Shown in pieces: positions 48,347-56,754 of a stretch of DNA of 56,754 nucleotides (the first letter of the stretch is position 1; every line of letters begins with the position of its first letter). The translations under genes and the position numbers were made by a program. Location: positions 1 to 56,754 of the forward strand of contig JACRDC010000093.1 of the NCBI GenBank assembly GCA_016218705.1. Direction: 5' to 3'. This DNA is from Desulfarculus sp. GTDB lineage: Bacteria > Desulfobacterota > Desulfarculia > Desulfarculales > Desulfarculaceae. The notes under the pieces are model-generated. The model saw only the letters and a list, made by a program, of their open reading frames with translations. It was not told the DNA's origin and made no database searches.

Positions 48347-49168
48347 CTAGAAGGGGGTGGGAGGCCCCAGGTCGCGGTCGGCGGCCACCGGCCGTCCGCC
48401 GGGGTCCAGGCTCGGCGGGGCCACCAGGTCGCGGCGCTCTTCCTGACGCTTGGCGCGCTCCTCGGGGCTGATGGCTTCCAGCTTGGCCTGGGCCTGTTGG
48501 ATCTTGGCCATGGCGTCTCCATAGAGACCCACGTCGGGGAATTGGGTCAGCACCCGCTTGTAGCGTCCGATGGCCGCCTCGTACTGCTTGGTGCGCATGT
48601 AAAAATCGCCCACGAACATGTCGTGGTTGGCCTGGCGCTCCAGGGCCTCCTTGAGGCGGGGGTAGGCCTTCTGGGCCCACTCGCTGCTGGGGTGCTGGCG
48701 CACCAGACGCTGGAAGACCTCGGTGGCCTTGCGGGCGTTGGTGGGGTCGCGGTCCGGGGTGAGCATCTGGGAGTGGTGGACCATGCCCATTTGGTAATAG
48801 GCGTAGGGCACGCCCTCGTTCTTGGGGTGCAGGCGGATGAAATCATCGAAGGCCAGGACCGCCTCGTCGTAGCGCTTGGCCTTGTAGTAGGCGTCGCCCA
48901 CCCGCAGGTCGGCCAGGAGGGCGTAGCGGCTGTAGGGGTAGCGGTCCTTGAGCTGCTGATACAGGTCGGCGGCCTCGTCCCAGTTGCCCTCCTTGAAGGC
49001 GGTCTCGGCCTCGTTGGCCAAGACCTGGGCCGGGGCGTCGAAGGCCTCGCCGCGGTCTCCGCTCCTACCGCCCAGTCCCCTGAACCAACTGGTCATGCCG
49101 CAGCCGGTGGAGCCCAGCAGCAGGGCCAGAAGCAGGCACCATGCGAGCAGGCGTATGCTTAATTTCAT
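48347..49168 (-). CDS. bamD: Outer-membrane protein assembly factor BamD
   Basis: 273 residues. A lipoprotein signal with lipobox LLGSTGC (acylated Cys at residue 23) anchors it to the outer membrane. TPR-like repeats follow: AFKEGNWDEAADLYQQLKDRYPYSRYALLADLRVGDAYYKAKRYDEAVLAFDDFIRLHPKN and the downstream pairs. It is part of the BAM complex that inserts beta-barrel proteins such as the porin at 36107. The C-terminus is a disordered, proline-rich tail. It overlaps trxB by four bases, giving an unusual trxA-trxB-bamD operon on the minus strand. Confidence 0.9.
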   Translation of the reverse strand: MKLSIRLLAWCLLLALLLGSTGCGMTSWFRGLGGRSGDRGEAFDAPAQVLANEAETAFKEGNWDEAADLYQQLKDRYPYSRYALLADLRVGDAYYKAKRYDEAVLAFDDFIRLHPKNEGVPYAYYQMGMVHHSQMLTPDRDPTNARKATEVFQRLVRQHPSSEWAQKAYPRLKEALERQANHDMFVGDFYMRTKQYEAAIGRYKRVLTQFPDVGLYGDAMAKIQQAQAKLEAISPEERAKRQEERRDLVAPPSLDPGGRPVAADRDLGPPTPF

Positions 49169-50088
49169 GTTCCGTGCTCTTCCAGATAACGTTGGGCCGC
49201 GAAGGAGGCCACGGCGCCGTCGCCGGCGGCCACCACGATCTGACGCAGGATGGAGGCGCGGCAGTCACCGGCGGCGAAGACCCCGGGCAGGCTGGTCTGC
49301 ATGTTGAGGTCGGTGACGATGAAGCCCTCCGGGTCCAGGGGCAGCGAGTCCTTGAGAAAGCTGGTGTTGGGGTTGGTACCGACGAAGACGAAGGCCCCCT
49401 CGGCCGCCAGGCGTCTTTCCTGGCCGCTCTTGAGGTCCTTGAGCAAGACCGACTCCACGCCGCCTGTGCCCTCGATGGCCAGGGGCGCGTGGGACCACAG
49501 CACCTCTATCAGGGGGTTGGCCTGCACCCGTTCGCAGAGCACCTTGCAGGCCCGAAGCTCGTCGCGGCGGTGCACCAGGTAGACCTTCTTGGCGAACTTG
49601 GTGAGGAAGGCCGCCTCCTCGGCCGCGGTGTTGCCGCCGCCAAAGGCCACCACCACCTTGTCGCGAAAAAAGGGGCCGTCGCAGGTGCCGCAGTAGGACA
49701 CCCCCCGGCCGGCCAGCTCGGCCTCGCCTGGTACCCCCAGCTTGCGGGGGCTGGCGCCGGTGGCCAGGATCAGGGCCTTGGCCCCCACGGGGCCGTAGTC
49801 GGTGTCCAGCACCTTCAGACCGCCCTCGAGCTTGAGGCCCCTGACCTCGCTGCTCTTGATCTCCAAGCCGAATTTAAGGGCGTGATCGCGGAAGCGGTCG
49901 GCCAGATCAAAACCACTGACCCCGGCCAAGTCGCCGGGCCAGTTCTCCACCCAATGGGTATTGAGCACCTGGCCGCCGGGGCTCAGGCGCTCCAGGAGCA
50001 GGGTATCCAGGCGGGCGCGGGCGGCGTAGAGGCCGGCGGTGAGCCCGGCCGGCCCCGCCCCCACGATGACCAGGTCGCGGATGTCCAT
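49165..50088 (-). CDS. trxB: Thioredoxin-disulfide reductase
   Basis: 307 residues from ATG 50088 (MDIRDLVIVGAGPAGLTAG). The FAD-binding GAGPAG motif is at residues 10-15, the redox-active pair C133/C136 in SYCGTCDGPF, the second nucleotide motif FGGGNTAAEEAAFL and the C-terminal FAD motif GVFAAGDCRA. It transfers electrons from NADPH (or another donor) to thioredoxin. It lies 14 bp after trxA and overlaps bamD by four bases. A longer frame would overlap trxA completely and is not used. Start has a weak GGGGG ribosome binding site, suggesting coupling with trxA. Confidence 0.93.
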   Translation of the reverse strand: MDIRDLVIVGAGPAGLTAGLYAARARLDTLLLERLSPGGQVLNTHWVENWPGDLAGVSGFDLADRFRDHALKFGLEIKSSEVRGLKLEGGLKVLDTDYGPVGAKALILATGASPRKLGVPGEAELAGRGVSYCGTCDGPFFRDKVVVAFGGGNTAAEEAAFLTKFAKKVYLVHRRDELRACKVLCERVQANPLIEVLWSHAPLAIEGTGGVESVLLKDLKSGQERRLAAEGAFVFVGTNPNTSFLKDSLPLDPEGFIVTDLNMQTSLPGVFAAGDCRASILRQIVVAAGDGAVASFAAQRYLEEHGT

Positions 50089-50102
50089 GGGGGTAGCGCC
50101 CC

Positions 50103-50429
50103 CTACAGCAGTTTTTGCAAGGCCTGCTCGATGTGGCTCTTGCTCACGGCGCCGGTGATCTGGTCGGCCACCTGGCCGCCCTTGAACATGATGAGGGTGG
50201 GGATGGCCCGGATGCCGTACTGGCCGGGGGTCTTGGGGCTCTCGTCCACGTTGAGCTTGGCCACCTTGACCTTGCCGGCGTACTGCTCGCTTAGTTCCTC
50301 GACCACCGGGGCGATGGCCCGGCAGGGACCGCACCAGGAGGCCCAGAAATCCACCAGCACGGGGGTTTCGCTCTTGAGCACCTCGGCGTCGAAGGTGTCG
50401 TCAGTCACCTGGAGAACGTTTCCTGCCAT
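50103..50429 (-). CDS. trxA: Thioredoxin
   Basis: 108 residues, standard size, with active site WCGPC (C33 and C36), conserved cis-Pro in [10 protein letters not shown] and the N-terminal [14 protein letters not shown]. It reduces protein disulfides with electrons from the adjacent TrxB. GAGGAG lies 9 bases upstream of the start. Expressed from a sigma-70 promoter at 50517-50545. The gene heads the trxA-trxB-bamD operon. Confidence 0.96.
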   Translation of the reverse strand: MAGNVLQVTDDTFDAEVLKSETPVLVDFWASWCGPCRAIAPVVEELSEQYAGKVKVAKLNVDESPKTPGQYGIRAIPTLIMFKGGQVADQITGAVSKSHIEQALQKLL

Positions 50430-50516
50430 CAGCTTCTCTCCTCGTGGCTAGCAAGGTTTGGGGTCCGCCCCGGGGTGGTCCCAAGCTTCTTTCAATTGCT
50501 GAGCTTTACCCTATAA

Positions 50517-50545
50517 TCTATAGACTGCCAAGGTCCCTTTGTCAA
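50517..50545 (-). promoter_or_regulatory. Sigma-70 promoter of trxA
   Basis: On the minus strand TTGACA (50545-50540), 17-bp spacer, TATAGA (50522-50517). It is divergent from radA; TATAAT at 50512-50517 on the plus strand may serve radA, but with a poor -35 (CTTTCA at 50489). Confidence 0.75.
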
Positions 50546-50621
50546 CGAAGCGGGCCAGAGGCGGCGGGGCGGCCCAGCAAACAGGGTAGCCCAAACCGCC
50601 CAGCAAATGGAGCTTTGTCCC

Positions 50622-51962
50622 TTGGCCAAGAGCCGTCTAGTCTACGTCTGCCAGGCCTGCGGGGCCTCTCACCCCAAATGGCTGGGGCGCTGCCCTGCCT
50701 GCCAGGCCTGGGACTCCCTGGCCGAGGAGGCCCTGGCCCCGGCCAGCCCCGCCGCCCCCGGCCCGGCCGCCCAGCCCCTGGCCCTCAAGCAGGCCTGGGG
50801 CCGGCCCGAGAAGCGCACCATGAGCGGCCTGGGCGAACTGGACCGGGTGCTGGGCGGTGGCCTGGTGCCGGGCATGGTGACCCTGGTGGGCGGCGAGCCG
50901 GGCATAGGCAAGTCTACCCTGATGCTGCAACTGGCCGCCAGCCTGGGGGCGGGCGGCCTGCCGGTCTTGTACGTGGCCGCCGAGGAATCGGCCCGCCAGG
51001 TGGGCCTAAGGGCCCAGCGCCTGGGGCTCACGGACAGCCCGGTGGCGCTCTTGAACGAGACCGGCCTGGAGCAAATCACCCAGGCCTGGCGCTCGGGCGG
51101 CTACGGCGCCGTGGTGGTGGACAGCGTGCAGGCCATAAGAAGCGCCGATTTGCCCAGCCTGGCCGGCTCCCTGGGCCAGGTGCGCCAATGCGCCGGCGAG
51201 CTGGCCGCCCTGGCCAAACAGACCGGCGCGGCCCTGTTCCTGGTGGGGCACGTGACCAAGGAGGGCGCCCTGGCCGGCCCCCGGGTGCTGGAGCACATGG
51301 TGGACACGGTGCTCTACTTCGAGTCGGAGCTGGCCTCCTCCTTGCGCCTGTTGCGCGCGGTCAAAAACCGCTTCGGCGCCACCGACGAGGTGGGGGTCTT
51401 CGAGATGGGCGAAGAGGGCCTACGCACCGTGGCCAATCCCTCGGCCCTGTTCCTGGCCCAGCGGCCGGCCGAGGCCCCTGGCAGCGCCGTCTGCGCGGCC
51501 TTGAGCGGCACCCGGCCACTGTTGGTGGAGGTGCAGGCCCTGGTCAGCCCCTCGGGCCTGGCCATGCCCCGGCGCCAGGCGCTCGGCCTGGACGCCGGCC
51601 GCCTGCACATGCTCTGCGCGGTCTTGGGCATCCACGCCGGCCTGGACCTAAGCGGCCACGACGTCTTCGTCAACCTGGCCGGGGGCATCAAGCTGGGCGA
51701 ACCGGCGGCGGATTTGGCCGTGGCCGTGGCCGTGGCCAGCTCCTTTCACGCCCGCGCCGTGCCGGCCCAGGTGGTCTGCTTTGGCGAGGTGGGCCTGGCC
51801 GGCGAACTCAGGGCCGTCAGCCGCGCCCCGGCCCGCCTGGCCGAGGCCGCCCGCCAGGGCTTCACCCGGGCGCTGACCGCCCCCACCCGCCTGGACAAGC
51901 CGGTGGAGATGGAGGTGCTGGCGGCCACCCGCCTGGCCCAGGCCTTGGAGGTGTTGTGGTGA
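50622..51962 (+). CDS. radA: DNA repair protein RadA
   Basis: 446 residues. I use TTG 50622, giving MAKSRLVYVCQACG, the classical RadA N-terminus; GGAG at 50609-50612 is nine bases upstream. An ATG at 50607 has no site. The zinc finger is CQACG...CPAC (residues about 10-29). Walker A GGEPGIGKS lies near residue 90, with the RadA-specific KNRFGATDEVGVFEM and the C-terminal Lon-protease-like domain (GHDVFVNLAGGIKLGEPAADLAVAVAVASS). It promotes branch migration of recombination intermediates. Followed by the toxin-antitoxin pair. Confidence 0.94.
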   Translation: MAKSRLVYVCQACGASHPKWLGRCPACQAWDSLAEEALAPASPAAPGPAAQPLALKQAWGRPEKRTMSGLGELDRVLGGGLVPGMVTLVGGEPGIGKSTLMLQLAASLGAGGLPVLYVAAEESARQVGLRAQRLGLTDSPVALLNETGLEQITQAWRSGGYGAVVVDSVQAIRSADLPSLAGSLGQVRQCAGELAALAKQTGAALFLVGHVTKEGALAGPRVLEHMVDTVLYFESELASSLRLLRAVKNRFGATDEVGVFEMGEEGLRTVANPSALFLAQRPAEAPGSAVCAALSGTRPLLVEVQALVSPSGLAMPRRQALGLDAGRLHMLCAVLGIHAGLDLSGHDVFVNLAGGIKLGEPAADLAVAVAVASSFHARAVPAQVVCFGEVGLAGELRAVSRAPARLAEAARQGFTRALTAPTRLDKPVEMEVLAATRLAQALEVLW

Positions 51963-52086
51963 GTTCCCCTTGCAGACGGACAGCTTGCCTGGCGGGCGTT
52001 GGCCTATTGCCAGGCGGCTGTCCCAAGGGTTACAGTTGATTAACCGGATTGTCGTTACCGGCAAGCGAACTGGGCGCGGGCAGAAA

Positions 52087-52383
52087 ATGGACATCCGCTT
52101 TCCTGCCGAAGAAATAGAGGCGTTCTGCCGCCGCTGGAAGGTAGCCGAGCTTTCGGTCTTTGGCTCCGCCAGACGCGGGGGAATGAGCCCGGACTCTGAT
52201 GTGGACCTCTTGATCGAATTCAACGAGGACGCCAGTTGGAGCCTCTTCGACTGGGTGGATATGATCGCCGAACTCAAGGCCATCCTGGGCCGGGAGGTGG
52301 ACCTGGTATCCAAGCAGGGCCTGCGCAACCCTTACCGGCGCCAGGCCATCCTGGCCGAGGCCGAGATACTCTATGCCGCTTGA
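52087..52383 (+). CDS. MntA-type nucleotidyltransferase antitoxin
   Basis: 98 residues from ATG 52087 (MDIRFPAEEI). The minimal nucleotidyltransferase motif is GSARRG at residues 26-31 followed by D38 and D40 in DSDVDLLIEF, with a third acidic in EVDLVS. In HEPN/MNT modules this protein AMPylates and silences the HEPN toxin. The next gene overlaps it by 11 bases. The 124 bp before the gene are somewhat lower in GC than neighbours, consistent with a mobile module. Longer upstream reading is possible but lacks a ribosome binding site. Confidence 0.85.
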   Translation: MDIRFPAEEIEAFCRRWKVAELSVFGSARRGGMSPDSDVDLLIEFNEDASWSLFDWVDMIAELKAILGREVDLVSKQGLRNPYRRQAILAEAEILYAA

Positions 52384-52729
52384 ACCCCGCGACGCCGCCT
52401 ATTTGTGGGACATGCTGGACGCCGCCGAGGCGGTGGCGGTTTTTGTGGCGGGCCGCTCATACCAGGAATATTTGGCCGACAGGATGTTGCGCGGCGCAGT
52501 GGAACGCCACCTGGAGATCATCGGGGAGGCCGCCAACAAGGTTTCCCAGGCCTGCCATGAGGGGCACCCTCAGATACCCTGGCGCCAGATAATTGCCCAG
52601 AGACATGTGTTGATTCACGACTATGGCGAGGTCCAGCACGACCTGGTGTGGAAAGTGGCCACTTTCCATGTTCCCGCTCTCATCGAGGCGCTGAAGGAAT
52701 TACTGCCTTCGCCGCCCGGCGCGGCCTGA
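52373..52729 (+). CDS. HepT-type HEPN toxin (DUF86)
   Basis: 118 residues, all-helical. The catalytic motif Rx4HxY is R77...H82-x-Y84 in QRHVLIHDYGEV, typical of HEPN ribonucleases. DRMLRGAVERHLEIIGEAANKVSQ is the family's conserved helix. As part of a MntA/HepT pair it would cleave RNA unless AMPylated on the Tyr. The partner precedes and overlaps by 11 bases, in the usual order. Such pairs may act in phage defence; no other defence gene is nearby. Confidence 0.87.
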   Translation: MPLEPRDAAYLWDMLDAAEAVAVFVAGRSYQEYLADRMLRGAVERHLEIIGEAANKVSQACHEGHPQIPWRQIIAQRHVLIHDYGEVQHDLVWKVATFHVPALIEALKELLPSPPGAA

Positions 52730-52742
52730 CCGTCCACCTTCC

Positions 52743-54011
52743 CTAATCTGGCTGGGAGGCGCGGATGGCCAGCAGGCGCGCCCGCACCTCCCCCGGGGCC
52801 AAACCCGTCTCTCTACAAATGCGCGCCACCTCGTCGGCCTCGGGGTGATAGCGCCAGGCATCTCCCACCCGCGCGCGCTTGACCAGCACCGGCCCCCAGG
52901 GGGTGTCCACGCTGATCTGCTCGCGGGGCAGGATGCGGCGCTCGGTCAGGCGCAGGCGCAGGCCCAGGCTGGTGGTCTGGGTGAGCACCAGGCGGGCCAT
53001 GTCCTCGGCGCGCTCCGGCGGGCAGAGCACCGTGAGCATGAGCCCGGGCCGGCCCTTCTTCATGTAGAGCGGCGCGGCGGCCACGTCCAGGGCGCCTTCA
53101 TCGAGTAAACGCTGGAAGATGATCGGCAGGTCCTCGGGCGACTGGTCGTCCAGGTGGCAGACCAACTCGGCCACGGTGTCTCGCCCCAGTTCTTCGGCGG
53201 CCTCGCCCAGCATGAGCCGCACCAGGTTGGGGCCGCCCTGGCTGGGCCGGCTGCCGCCGCCCCAGCCCTGGGCCTTTAGGCGCATGGCCGGCAGCGGCCC
53301 GAACTCGCCGGCCAGGGTGGACACAAGAGCCGCGCCGGTGGGCGTGACCGTCTCCACCGCCGCGGGCCAACTGGTCACGGGCAGGCCCTCCAGCAGGTTC
53401 ACCACCGCCGGCGCCGGCAGGGGCAGGCGGCCATGGGCGCAGTCCACGAAGCCCCGGCCCAGGGGCAGGGGCGAGCAGACCACCCGCTCCACCCGTAGCC
53501 AGTTCAGCCCGGCGCAGAAGGCCACCACGTCCACCATGGCGTCCACGGCCCCCACCTCGTGGAAGTGCACCTCTTGCGGGGTGCTGCCGTGTACCTTGGC
53601 CTCGGCGCCGGCCAGGCGCTGAAACACCCGCGCCGCCGGTTGGGCGATGGCGGTGGGCAGGCGCTCCAGCAGGGCCAGTATCTCGGGCAGGCCCCGGCGG
53701 GAGGCCGTCTGCTCCGGGTGGTGGTGGCCGTGGCCGTGATCGTGGTGATGGTGGTGGCCGTGGTGGTGGCCGTGGCCGTGATCGTGCTGGGGCGGCTGAT
53801 CGGGCACCTGGCCGTGTACCGTAACCGCCAGGCGGCTGGCGGCCACGCCCATGTGCTCCACCCTGGCCCGCTCCAGGCCCACGCCCTCCAGGCCCAGGGC
53901 CGCCACCAGGGCCTCAAGCTCGGCCAGCGGCCAGCCCAGGTCCATGAGCGCGCCGGCCAGCATGTCGCCGGAGAGCCCGCCGCAGGCGTCTATGTAAAGG
54001 ATGCGGGGCAT
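52743..54011 (-). CDS. larC: Nickel-insertion protein LarC
   Basis: 422 residues. N-terminus MPRILYIDACGGLSGDMLAGALMDLGWP is the LarC signature. A His/Asp/Gly-rich stretch (residues about 75-99, encoded by near-repetitive DNA at 53716-53789) probably stores nickel. HFHEVGAVDAMVDVV and PTGAALVSTL follow. LarC inserts nickel (CTP-dependent) into the pyridinium thio-cofactor of lactate racemase and related enzymes. In some species larC is made by a programmed frameshift; here the gene is a single frame. LarB, LarE and LarA are not in the window. It starts one base after the lon stop, so the two are in one operon. Confidence 0.9.
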   Translation of the reverse strand: MPRILYIDACGGLSGDMLAGALMDLGWPLAELEALVAALGLEGVGLERARVEHMGVAASRLAVTVHGQVPDQPPQHDHGHGHHHGHHHHHDHGHGHHHPEQTASRRGLPEILALLERLPTAIAQPAARVFQRLAGAEAKVHGSTPQEVHFHEVGAVDAMVDVVAFCAGLNWLRVERVVCSPLPLGRGFVDCAHGRLPLPAPAVVNLLEGLPVTSWPAAVETVTPTGAALVSTLAGEFGPLPAMRLKAQGWGGGSRPSQGGPNLVRLMLGEAAEELGRDTVAELVCHLDDQSPEDLPIIFQRLLDEGALDVAAAPLYMKKGRPGLMLTVLCPPERAEDMARLVLTQTTSLGLRLRLTERRILPREQISVDTPWGPVLVKRARVGDAWRYHPEADEVARICRETGLAPGEVRARLLAIRASQPD

Positions 54012-54012
54012 G

Positions 54013-56499
54013 CTATTTCTTTTTGCCCGCGCCCGGCTTCTTGGCCGGGGCCTTGGCGCCGGGCTTCTTGGCGGCGGCGGCCTTGGCCTTGGTCTTCTTG
54101 GCCGGGGCGCGCTTCTTCTTGGGCTTGCCGGTCAGCGCCACCTCCAGCACCTGGTCCACGTGGCTGACGAAGCGTATGTCCAAGGCTCGGCGCACCTTGG
54201 GCGGTATCTCCGAGACCTCCTTCTGGTTCTTGGCTGGCACCAGGATGGTCTTGATGCCGGCGCGCAGGGCGGCCAGGGCCTTTTCCTTGAGCCCGCCGAT
54301 GGGCAGCACCTTGCCGGTCAGCGTCACCTCGCCGGTCATGGCCACGTCCTCCTTGACCGGCACGCCGGTGAAGGCGCTGACCATGGCCGTGGTGATGGTG
54401 ATGCCGGCGCTGGGGCCGTCCTTGGGGATGGCGCCCGAGGGCACGTGCAGGTGCAGGTCCAGGTCATCGAAAAAATCGGCCTTGAGCCCGAACTGCCTGG
54501 CCCGGCTGCGGGCAAACGACAGCGCCGCCTGCACCGACTCCTTCATGATCTCGCCCAGGCTGCCGGTGATGGTCAGGTTGCCCTTGCCCTCCACCAGGGA
54601 GGCCTCCACGCGCAACACCTCGCCGCCGAAGGCCGTCCAGGCCAGGCCCGTGGCCACCCCCACCTCGCCCTCGCCCTTCTCCTCATCGGGCAAGAACTTG
54701 GGCACGCCCAAAAGCTTGGTCACCCCGGCGGCCTTGACCGCGAAGGGGCCCTTGCTGCCCTCGGCCACCCGGCGGGCCAGTTTGCGGCAGATGGATGCCA
54801 GCTCGCGCTCCAGGTTGCGCAGCCCCGCCTCGCGGGTGTAGCCCCGGATGGCCTCCATGATGGCCCCATCGCTGATGGAGACCTGTCCGGGCTTGAGGCC
54901 GTTCTCCTTGATCTGGCGGGGCAGGATGTGGCTGCGGGCGATCTCGATCTTGTCCTCGTCGGTGTAGCCCGATAGCTCGATCACCTCCATGCGGTCCAGG
55001 AGGGCCTCGGGGATGGTGTCCTCCATGTTGGCCGTGGTGATGAACATCACCTTGCTAAGATCAAAGGGCAGGTTGAGGTAGTGGTCGCTGAAGGCGAAGT
55101 TCTGCTCCGGGTCCAGCACCTCCAACAGGGCCGAGGTGGGATCGCCGCGAAAATCGCTGCCCACCTTGTCCACCTCGTCAATCATGAAGACCGGGTTGTT
55201 GGCCCCGGCGCTTTTGAGCCCCTGGATGATGCGGCCCGGCAGGGCGCCGATGTAGGTGCGGCGGTGCCCGCGTATCTCGGCCTCGTCGCGCACGCCACCC
55301 AGGCTCATGCGCACGAACTTGCGCCCCAGGGCGCGGGCGATGGAGCGGCCCAGGCTGGTCTTGCCCACCCCCGGCGGCCCCAGGAAGCACAGGATGGGGC
55401 CTTTCATCTTGGGGTTGAGCTTGCGCACCGCCAGGTACTCCAGGATGCGCTCCTTGACCTTCTTGAGGTCGTAGTGGTCCTCGTCCAGGATGCGGGCCGC
55501 GCGGGCGATGTCCATGCGGTCCTTGGTGGACTCGTTCCAAGGCAGCTCCACGATCCAGTCCAGGTAGGTGCGCAGAATGTTGGCCTCCGCCGCCTCGGGC
55601 TGCATCTGCTCCAGGCGGCCCAGTTGCTTGAAGGCCTCCTTGCGCGCCTCCTCGGCCAGGCCCTTGTTCTCCAGGGCCTGGCGCAGGTCCATGAGCTCCT
55701 GGTGGCGCTCGTCGGCGTCGCCCAGCTCGCGGCGGATGGCCCGCATCTGCTCCCTGAGGAAGTACTCCCGCTGGCTCTTGGTCATCTCCTCCTTGGCCTC
55801 GGACTGGATCTTGGCCTGCATGGTGGAGACCTCCAGCTCCTTGCCCAGGTGCTCATGCACCTTCTTGAGCCGCTCCACCGGGTCGCCCTCCTCCAGTATC
55901 TCCTGGGCCTCCTCGATCTTGAGCCGAAGGTTGCTGGCCACCATGTCGGCAAGGCGGCCTGGCTCCTCCACCGAGTTCAATATGGCCATGACGTCGCCGG
56001 AGAGGAGCCCGCGCAGGGCCAGGATCTTCTCGCTGGCCTCGCGCACCGAACGCATCAGCGCCTCCACCTCCACGCTGATCTCGGTTTCCTCGCGCTCGTC
56101 CAGGGGCTCGATGCCCACCTCCATGAAGGGCTTGTGGCGCTGCCAGGAGCTGATGACCGCCCGGGTCAGCCCCTGCACCAGCACCTTGAGCCGGCCGTCG
56201 GCCAGCTTGAGCTGGCGCATGACCATGCCCACCGATCCGACCTCGTAGAGGTCGCCGGCCGCCGGGTGCTCCACGTTCTGATCGCGCTGGGCGGCCAGGA
56301 AGACCAACTGGTCCCGGGCCATGGCCGCCTCCACGGCGGCGATGGAGTGGTCGCGGGCCACGAACAGAGGCAGGATCATGTAAGGGAAGACCACCACGTC
56401 GCGCACCGGCAACAGGGGCAGGGTCTCGGGCAGGGGGGCCTCCTCCATCTCCTCGGGGGGCACGTTCTCGGGGGGGCTGGGGCTGCTTTTTTTGGCCAT
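54013..56499 (-). CDS. lon: ATP-dependent protease Lon
   Basis: 828 residues. The N-terminal substrate domain ([21 protein letters not shown]) is followed by a long helical region, the AAA+ domain with Walker [10 protein letters not shown] and IDEVDKVG, and the protease domain with the catalytic Ser in [11 protein letters not shown] and Lys in [18 protein letters not shown] lysine/alanine/proline-rich tail of about 35 residues ends the protein, which is unusual for Lon. I use ATG 56499 (MAKKSSPSP), because the upstream ATG 56574 overlaps the -10 element of the promoter and cannot be in the mRNA. First gene of the lon-larC operon. Confidence 0.95.
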   Translation of the reverse strand: MAKKSSPSPPENVPPEEMEEAPLPETLPLLPVRDVVVFPYMILPLFVARDHSIAAVEAAMARDQLVFLAAQRDQNVEHPAAGDLYEVGSVGMVMRQLKLADGRLKVLVQGLTRAVISSWQRHKPFMEVGIEPLDEREETEISVEVEALMRSVREASEKILALRGLLSGDVMAILNSVEEPGRLADMVASNLRLKIEEAQEILEEGDPVERLKKVHEHLGKELEVSTMQAKIQSEAKEEMTKSQREYFLREQMRAIRRELGDADERHQELMDLRQALENKGLAEEARKEAFKQLGRLEQMQPEAAEANILRTYLDWIVELPWNESTKDRMDIARAARILDEDHYDLKKVKERILEYLAVRKLNPKMKGPILCFLGPPGVGKTSLGRSIARALGRKFVRMSLGGVRDEAEIRGHRRTYIGALPGRIIQGLKSAGANNPVFMIDEVDKVGSDFRGDPTSALLEVLDPEQNFAFSDHYLNLPFDLSKVMFITTANMEDTIPEALLDRMEVIELSGYTDEDKIEIARSHILPRQIKENGLKPGQVSISDGAIMEAIRGYTREAGLRNLERELASICRKLARRVAEGSKGPFAVKAAGVTKLLGVPKFLPDEEKGEGEVGVATGLAWTAFGGEVLRVEASLVEGKGNLTITGSLGEIMKESVQAALSFARSRARQFGLKADFFDDLDLHLHVPSGAIPKDGPSAGITITTAMVSAFTGVPVKEDVAMTGEVTLTGKVLPIGGLKEKALAALRAGIKTILVPAKNQKEVSEIPPKVRRALDIRFVSHVDQVLEVALTGKPKKKRAPAKKTKAKAAAAKKPGAKAPAKKPGAGKKK

Positions 56500-56572
56500 A
56501 TCTCCATCACCGCCAGGCGCCGCCGGACGCGGCCAGGGCCGCCGATTAAGTGGAAACGGCAGGAATTTTTTC

Positions 56573-56600
56573 ATCCTATCAGAACAGGTTGGGGTGTCAA
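56573..56600 (-). promoter_or_regulatory. Sigma-70 promoter of lon
   Basis: On the minus strand TTGACA (56600-56595), 16-bp spacer, TAGGAT (56578-56573). Expected transcription start near 56566, giving a leader of about 65 bases before ATG 56499. A second TTGACA (56626-56621) has no good -10. No heat-shock (CIRCE-type) repeat was seen. Confidence 0.7.
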
Positions 56601-56633
56601 CCGGGGCCGGGCGCCCGTGTTGTCAACAAATAG

Positions 56634-56754
56634 AACTGTCCGGTGTAGTAGCACATAAACTGTCCGGTTTTTTGCGCGAGGGGGAATCCCCGGAGGGCGT
56701 AGCCCGGAGGGGATTTCCCCTCGCGAGCCGCCGTGCGCCCCCCCTATGCGGCGG
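56634..56754. mobile_element. IS end (right), continuing beyond the window
   Basis: AACTGTCCGG at 56634-56643 and again ACTGTCCGG near 56659-56667, with GTAGCACATAAAC between, match the reverse complement of 91-124. Farther right is a hairpin CGCGAGGGG...CCCCTCGCG (56675-56732), probably the terminator of the transposase. This looks like the 3' end of an element whose transposase would read on the minus strand, the same direction as at the left edge. Confidence 0.55.

Noticed and set aside
53716-53789. Tandem-repeat-like DNA (GTGGTGGCC/GTGATCGTG units)
   Set aside because: Explained by the His/Asp/Gly-rich loop of LarC, not an independent repeat or CRISPR.

Overview
The window is about 56.8 kb of GC-rich (roughly two thirds G+C), densely packed bacterial chromosome. 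The gene content suggests a Desulfobacterota (deltaproteobacterial) anaerobe, perhaps Desulfarculales-like (inference): a MetV/MetF methylene-tetrahydrofolate reductase pair with an MvhD-type protein, a ferredoxin-type split glutamate synthase, an NrpR-type regulator, DASS/ArsB-type permeases and many sigma-54 control elements. Both ends carry ends of the same insertion-sequence type, so the window may be a contig that stops at repeated elements.

Layout. 1-141: 5' end of a transposase gene and its IS end. 217-4471: housekeeping genes on the plus strand (YkgJ-type Fe-S protein, isocitrate dehydrogenase, ComF, RfaE2, DUF2333, a small Cys protein). 4514-9952 (minus): five signalling genes (two histidine kinases, an NtrC-type regulator, two single receivers). 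10562-17079 (plus): DASS permease, CBS protein, PEP-synthase-like protein with an unusual C-terminus, ArsB/NhaD-type permease. 17196-18410 (minus): a cytidylate-kinase-like/BON-like/receiver protein. Three sigma-54 promoters (upstream of the kinase, the DASS permease and the kinase-receiver protein) each have a GTTGC-N5-GCARC palindrome centred 84-86 bp upstream of the -24 GG. This ties the block into one regulon and is the strongest candidate for an undescribed system.

18847-22796: hypothetical protein, 3-hydroxyacyl-CoA dehydrogenase, histidine phosphatase, EtfB and EtfA. 23007-24011: NrpR-like regulator. 24411-33944: probable operon nadE, mvhD-like, metV, metF, an internally duplicated FMN/ferredoxin glutamate synthase, and a GATase/GXGXG glutamate synthase subunit. 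34297-38584: NifA-like activator, porin and glnA, with sigma-54 promoters before the porin and glnA and CCTACC-N4-GGTAGG-type sites before glnA and the activator. This is a nitrogen-assimilation block.

39187-47806: tRNA m1A methyltransferase, DUF1178 protein, exported beta-carbonic anhydrase, small Cys protein, cinA, thpR, recA, alaS. 48347-50429 (minus): bamD, trxB, trxA. 50622-52729: radA and a MntA/HepT toxin-antitoxin pair. 52743-56499 (minus): larC and lon.

Intergenic DNA holds three families of dispersed elements: GC-rich palindromes with a TTTAT centre, about 200 bp inverted-pair elements, and a two-hairpin element in four copies whose first hairpin directly abuts the stop codon of gltB and of bamD and shows compensatory base changes. 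No tRNA, rRNA or CRISPR was recognised.
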